DNA of 9,370 bases from Gammaproteobacteria bacterium (GTDB lineage: Bacteria > Pseudomonadota > Gammaproteobacteria > UBA6429 > Thiohalophilaceae): NCBI GenBank assembly GCA_030593785.1, contig JAUVGM010000061.1:1-9370 (forward strand). Direction: 5' to 3'. Under the pieces are notes generated by a model that worked only from the letters and a program-made list of their open reading frames with translations, did no database searches and was not told the origin of the DNA. Shown here in pieces: positions 6,061 through 9,370 of the stretch. Numbering within the stretch: position 1 is the stretch's first letter; every line of letters begins with the position of its first letter. The translations under genes were made by a program, and so were the position numbers.

Positions 6061-7008
6061 ATGAAGTCGTATCCTTCTATCGCTAAAATTACCGTTTCTG
6101 TAGATCCAAAGTTACAGTTGAAACGGAGAATCACTCAAACCAGCTTTTTTATACTTTTTATAATTGCTCCTATATTTGATCTTCTTCGATTAGATTTACA
6201 CTTGGGTCACTTTATATTTTTAGGGCAAAACTGGACCCTGGGTCTGGATGCATTGCAAGCCGGTGAAGGAAGTGTTGCTGAGGCAGTTATAAATATATTC
6301 CTTCGGGTTTTTTTACCCTTCTTTGGGCTGGCTACAGCATTTCTATGGGTGGCATGGAAATATGGTCGTCTTTACTGTGGTTGGTTGTGCCCGCATTTTT
6401 CTGTTGTGGAAACAATAAATGGTTTAATGCGAAAAGCCAGTGGCAAGTTTAGTATATGGGACAAGAAAAAATCCCTAAATAAAGTCGATGGCAGTAAAAT
6501 TGAAACAGATAAAAGATATTGGTGGTTGGTTTACATTGCTGTAGTTGGCTTTGCTTTTTTATGGGCGGTGGTTTTTCTTACTTATTTATTACCGCCAAAA
6601 GAGATTTATTATAACCTTGTGCACTTTAGTTTAACGCGTAACCAGATGGTATTTATTGGTGCTGCGACTATTTTGTTGTCAATTGAGTTTATGTTTGCGC
6701 GTCACTTTTTTTGTCGTTTTGCCTGTGCCGTGGGTGTGTTTCAAAGCCTGGTATGGATGGCAAATAAACACGCGATGGTAGTGAGTTTTGATAGAAAAAA
6801 TGCACTGCAGTGCCAGGGTTGCCATGTTGCTTGTGAAGACGAATGCCCGATGCGTTTAAAACCACGTTCAATTAAAAGATATATGTTTAATTGTACTGAG
6901 TGTGGACGATGTCTTAGTGCCTGCAAGCAAGTACAAAATAAAAATGATCATGCATCATTACTCACATGGAAAGATGGACAATCAGCCTTTCAGGAAAGTG
7001 ATCGCTAA
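6061..7008 (+). CDS. NapH/CcoG-like membrane polyferredoxin (4Fe-4S)
   Basis: This 315-residue inner-membrane iron-sulfur protein has about four clear hydrophobic segments (27-48, 75-100, 153-177 and 196-212). Two membrane-adjacent CxxxC motifs (C106-GWL-C110-P and C218-RFA-C222) are typical of the NapH/CcoG/NosR group. Two C-terminal 4Fe-4S sites follow: C251, C254, C258, C262-P and C278, C281, C284, C288. The first has an unusual CX2CX3CX3CP spacing; the second is canonical. At 315 residues it is closer to NapH than to the longer CcoG, and it lacks the large N-terminal part of NosR. Relatives move electrons from the quinone pool or reduce metal ions for cofactor assembly. AGGG lies 6 nt before the ATG, and the stop overlaps the norD start (TAATG). 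The exact partner is unknown; support for NOR FeB assembly is an inference from context. Confidence 0.85.
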   Translation: MKSYPSIAKITVSVDPKLQLKRRITQTSFFILFIIAPIFDLLRLDLHLGHFIFLGQNWTLGLDALQAGEGSVAEAVINIFLRVFLPFFGLATAFLWVAWKYGRLYCGWLCPHFSVVETINGLMRKASGKFSIWDKKKSLNKVDGSKIETDKRYWWLVYIAVVGFAFLWAVVFLTYLLPPKEIYYNLVHFSLTRNQMVFIGAATILLSIEFMFARHFFCRFACAVGVFQSLVWMANKHAMVVSFDRKNALQCQGCHVACEDECPMRLKPRSIKRYMFNCTECGRCLSACKQVQNKNDHASLLTWKDGQSAFQESDR

Positions 7009-8912
7009 TGGCTCTTAAAGCACCAAAATTTATGCAAGCATTACATCGACTTGTCGAGATTGAGGAACACGTCGGTTCTTTATGGCATCGATTGATAATG
7101 CATGAAGACAACAAACGCTATCCGGAAGAAGCCGTATATCTTGATGATGTTCGACGTAGTGTTGCGGTGATGTTTCGTGCGCTCGGTGGTGATGGTGCAC
7201 TTAAAATAGAATCCTCAATGGCAACCGAATACGGTGCACACCGTACATGGCGACAGCGTATCGCAGGTAGTAACAAACATGTTGAGCTGAGTTGGCGCAA
7301 CGAATCATCATTAAATCTACCCGCATGTATCGATGTTTTCCCTGAAAAAGAATTGAATCGTGATCTTTATTTATGGCTTGCTGCACTGGCATCGGGTGAT
7401 GCAGGCATTAAACAAAAACAGAATGACTGGATTCGATACAACCAATGGTTGAGTTGTAAAGTATTAAAACGCTTCCCCGGTTTACAGCAACGTTATCAAC
7501 GATTAGTTGCAGCACAACTGGCTTTGCGTCCAGATATTAAAAAATTAAAAAAAGATGAGGCAGAGTTAGAACTTGTCATTCAACAAGCACTGCACAATCC
7601 AGCTGAGGTTGTTGAGTACCCTGCAATGGATGATCAGAATTACATGCCACAACCGGTTTATCTCTGGTTGCATCCTTCACCACCATATTCTGAAACAGGC
7701 ACAATTTCTTCGCAGGATGATGATGTTATTCCGGAATCTGAAGGTGAAACAATTGATCCCGAAGAAGAACGACGCTACAAGGCAGAACAAGTCGAAATGC
7801 CTAATGGTAAAGATGGATTAGTGCTGGATCGTTTTGAAAATATTTTTAGCTGGACGGAGTATATAAAAGTAGATCGCAGCACCGATGAAGATGAAGACCT
7901 GGAATCAGCAGAAGATTCTGCAAAAGATCTTGATCAGTTGAGTGTTGCACGTGACAGTAAAAGTACAGCAAAACGTATCCGTTTTGACCTTGACCTGCCA
8001 TCTGCAGAAAGTGATGACGCTTTGATCGGTGAAGGTATAATGTTACCTGAATGGGATTATCGAAAATCCGAATTAGTAAAAGATCATTGTTGTTTACAAT
8101 CGATGATTGCGGATACAGCAGAGGCAATTGAATTACCGCTAAGATTACGAAGCATTGCAAAACGATTACGTAGTCAGTTTGAAGCCTTAGTACCTTCACG
8201 AATCTGGTATAAAGGTCAAAAGGAAGGCAGTGAAGTTGATCTTGATGCTTATCTTGATTTTGTAACTGAACAAAAACAATCACAAGCCATTGCCGATCAA
8301 GGTATGTATCGAGAGTTCCGGGGAGGCTTTCGTGATATGGCCTGTTTATTACTGGCAGATTTATCATTATCGACAGATTCCTATGTTAATGATGAGTCAC
8401 GAGTTATTGATGTTATACGCGATAGCTTAATGTTATTTGCAGAAGCACTTTCTGCTACCGGTGATCAGTTTGCTATGTATGGTTTTTCTTCTCGCTATCG
8501 CGACCATATTCGTTTCCATACCTTAAAAACATTCAGCGAATCTCATAATAATATTTCACGGGGTCGTATTAATGCGATTAAACCGGGTTACTACACTCGA
8601 ATGGGGGCGGCTATTCGCCAGGCAAGTGAGGTATTAAGTAAACAAACGGCAAGTCAGCAATTACTATTACTATTAACGGATGGTAAGCCGAATGATCTGG
8701 ATCTATATGATGGTCGATATGGTATTGAAGATACTCGTATGGCATTAATTGAAGCCAGGCGAAAAGGTTTGCAACCCTTTTGTGTCACTGTTGACGAAAA
8801 AGGCGGTGATTATTTACCTTATATGTTTGGTGCTGAAAATTTTGTGGTTATTCGCAAGCCGTCTGAATTGCCCCGTGAACTACCTCTATTATATGCGCGG
8901 CTCACTAATTAG
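7008..8912 (+). CDS. norD: NorD, VWA-domain NO reductase activation protein
   Basis: NorD partners with the NorQ ATPase to activate NorCB; the pair is needed for FeB insertion. The 634-residue length suits the family. The C-terminal von Willebrand A domain (about 440-634) has an intact MIDAS metal site: D451-L-S453-L-S455, the conserved threonine T530 in YYTRMG, and T557-D558 in LLLLLTDGKPND. The N-terminal two-thirds is mostly helical. A strongly acidic linker lies at about 236-320 (for example STDEDEDLESAEDSAKD). No signal peptide or membrane segment is seen, so it is cytoplasmic or peripheral. The start overlaps the preceding stop (TAATG), with AGGAA at 6992-6996, implying translational coupling. 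A long minus-strand frame at 7846-8367 inside it is a shadow. Confidence 0.94.
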   Translation: MALKAPKFMQALHRLVEIEEHVGSLWHRLIMHEDNKRYPEEAVYLDDVRRSVAVMFRALGGDGALKIESSMATEYGAHRTWRQRIAGSNKHVELSWRNESSLNLPACIDVFPEKELNRDLYLWLAALASGDAGIKQKQNDWIRYNQWLSCKVLKRFPGLQQRYQRLVAAQLALRPDIKKLKKDEAELELVIQQALHNPAEVVEYPAMDDQNYMPQPVYLWLHPSPPYSETGTISSQDDDVIPESEGETIDPEEERRYKAEQVEMPNGKDGLVLDRFENIFSWTEYIKVDRSTDEDEDLESAEDSAKDLDQLSVARDSKSTAKRIRFDLDLPSAESDDALIGEGIMLPEWDYRKSELVKDHCCLQSMIADTAEAIELPLRLRSIAKRLRSQFEALVPSRIWYKGQKEGSEVDLDAYLDFVTEQKQSQAIADQGMYREFRGGFRDMACLLLADLSLSTDSYVNDESRVIDVIRDSLMLFAEALSATGDQFAMYGFSSRYRDHIRFHTLKTFSESHNNISRGRINAIKPGYYTRMGAAIRQASEVLSKQTASQQLLLLLTDGKPNDLDLYDGRYGIEDTRMALIEARRKGLQPFCVTVDEKGGDYLPYMFGAENFVVIRKPSELPRELPLLYARLTN

Positions 8913-8915
8913 ATG

Positions 8916-8940
8916 AAGTATGTGTATCGATACATTACTT
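8916..8940. repeat. interrupted palindrome touching the nirS FNR/DNR box
   Basis: The core TGTATCGATACA (8923-8934) is a perfect 12-bp palindrome. It is flanked by AAGTA (8916-8920) and TACTT (8936-8940), which are also complementary, offset by one bulged base. The right flank runs into the first two bases of the TTGAT half-site. It begins 3 bp after the norD stop. No T tract follows, so a terminator is unlikely; an operator for a second regulator is possible. Confidence 0.5.
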
Positions 8941-8952
8941 GATCAAAATCAA
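8939..8952. promoter_or_regulatory. perfect FNR/DNR-type box upstream of nirS
   Basis: TTGATCAAAATCAA is a full consensus TTGAT-N4-ATCAA site. A -10-like TAGAAT follows 23 nt after its edge, so its centre is close to -41.5, the class II activator position. An additional single TTGAT half-site lies at 8959-8963. It is the best of the three boxes in the window and probably the strongest DNR/ANR target. Confidence 0.85.
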
Positions 8953-8975
8953 GGTTTCTTGATCGATAGCATGTG

Positions 8976-8981
8976 TAGAAT
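8976..8981 (+). promoter_or_regulatory. likely nirS -10 element
   Basis: TAGAAT matches the TATAAT consensus at 5 of 6 positions and lies at class II distance from the FNR/DNR-type box. Transcription would begin near 8988, leaving a leader of almost 200 nt before the nirS start. Confidence 0.6.
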
Positions 8982-8987
8982 TAACTA

Positions 8988-9184
8988 ATCTTTTATTGTA
9001 GGGCTGGTGGGTATTAGAAGGCTGTTTGGGTATGCCTCGTTACTTGCCATTTAAATCCTTAAATTATGTTTATTTTATGGATTTAGAAGTCAAAACCCCT
9101 ACTTATTTTAAAGGTTTTTTATAGGGCAACAGAATTTAGTTATAAACGAATTTTTGGTAAACACAAAAAGTAGGAGTACTAATT
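8988..9184 (+). other. long AT-rich nirS leader
   Basis: This is the untranslated stretch between the inferred transcription start and nirS. It holds a possible hairpin with arms TAAATCC (9052-9058) and GGATTTA (9079-9085) around a 20-nt AT-rich loop. A second weak pairing joins AAAACC (9092-9097) and GGTTTT (9113-9118). A 30-codon frame at 9032-9124 with AGAAGG 10 nt upstream is possible but has no independent support. AGGAG at 9172-9176, 8 nt before the ATG, is the nirS ribosome binding site. I recognise no known riboswitch. Confidence 0.4.
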
Positions 9185-9370
9185 ATGAGTACAAAACATT
9201 CGATAAAATATACGACGGCGATGTTAGCCGTCATCATCGGCATGGCTGCGTCCACAGGCGTCGCGTTTGCCAAAAAGAAATTTAAACCACTTAATGAAGC
9301 TGAGTTTGAGCAGGCAAAAAGCATGTACTTCCAGCGTTGCGCAGGTTGTCATGGTGTTTTGCGTAAAGGT
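9185..9370 (+). CDS. nirS: cytochrome cd1 nitrite reductase NirS, 5' part
   Basis: The window holds the first 62 codons. NirS reduces nitrite to NO in the periplasm using haem c and haem d1. A Sec signal peptide is visible: basic N-terminus (MSTKHSIKY), hydrophobic core (about residues 11-25) and an AFA cleavage site ending near A29. The haem c motif follows as C52-AG-C55-H56 within MYFQRCAGCHGVLRKG, which is distinctive of NirS rather than of generic cytochromes. The haem d1 beta-propeller lies beyond the window. The start is set by AGGAG 8 nt upstream. Expression is probably activated by DNR/ANR at the perfect box about 240 bp upstream. It supplies the NO substrate for NorCB encoded just before it. 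Confidence 0.92.
   Translation, partial: MSTKHSIKYTTAMLAVIIGMAASTGVAFAKKKFKPLNEAEFEQAKSMYFQRCAGCHGVLRKG

Noticed and set aside
7846..8367. 173-codon open frame on the minus strand
   Set aside because: It lies wholly inside norD, has no family features, and arises opposite the acidic-linker and central coding region of a well supported gene.

Overview
The window is a denitrification locus, most likely from a gammaproteobacterium of moderate to low GC. Four things point there: the tail of a CcmI-type cytochrome c maturation protein, a DNR-type Crp/Fnr regulator closely resembling the pseudomonad one (same length, 227 aa), cytochrome-c-dependent nitric oxide reductase (cNOR), and the start of a cytochrome cd1 nitrite reductase. 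The species cannot be fixed from the sequence.

Layout: (1) 1-826, the 3' end of ccmI (+). (2) 837-1088, a small thioredoxin-fold gene (-), convergent with ccmI and divergent from the regulator, without a CxxC active site. (3) 1159-1172, an FNR/DNR-type box in the divergent region. (4) 1216-1899, dnr (+). (5) 1963-1976, a second box, then norC (2043-2477) and norB (2492-3874). (6) 3891-3916, a strong hairpin over the norE ribosome binding site. (7) norE, norF and norQ (3929-5657). (8) Two genes rarely highlighted in NOR operons: a small membrane protein with a CxxC motif (5638-6060) and a NapH/CcoG-like polyferredoxin membrane protein (6061-7008). (9) norD (7008-8912), overlapping the previous gene. 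(10) A 272-bp regulatory region with a perfect TTGAT-N4-ATCAA box, a palindrome and a long leader, then nirS (9185 to past the window edge).

How it fits together: NirS makes NO from nitrite and NorCB reduces NO to N2O. NorE and NorF are small membrane accessory proteins. NorQ (MoxR AAA+ ATPase) and NorD (VWA protein) form the known pair needed to activate NorCB, including FeB insertion. CcmI serves the c-type haem attachment that NorC and NirS need. DNR probably switches the cluster on under low oxygen and NO through the three boxes. Genes 5638-8912 overlap or abut, so they look translationally coupled.

The most interesting part is the two-gene redox module between norQ and norD. By analogy with CcoG, which reduces copper for the CuB site of cbb3 oxidase, it could supply reductant or ferrous iron for the NOR FeB site. 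That is inference.
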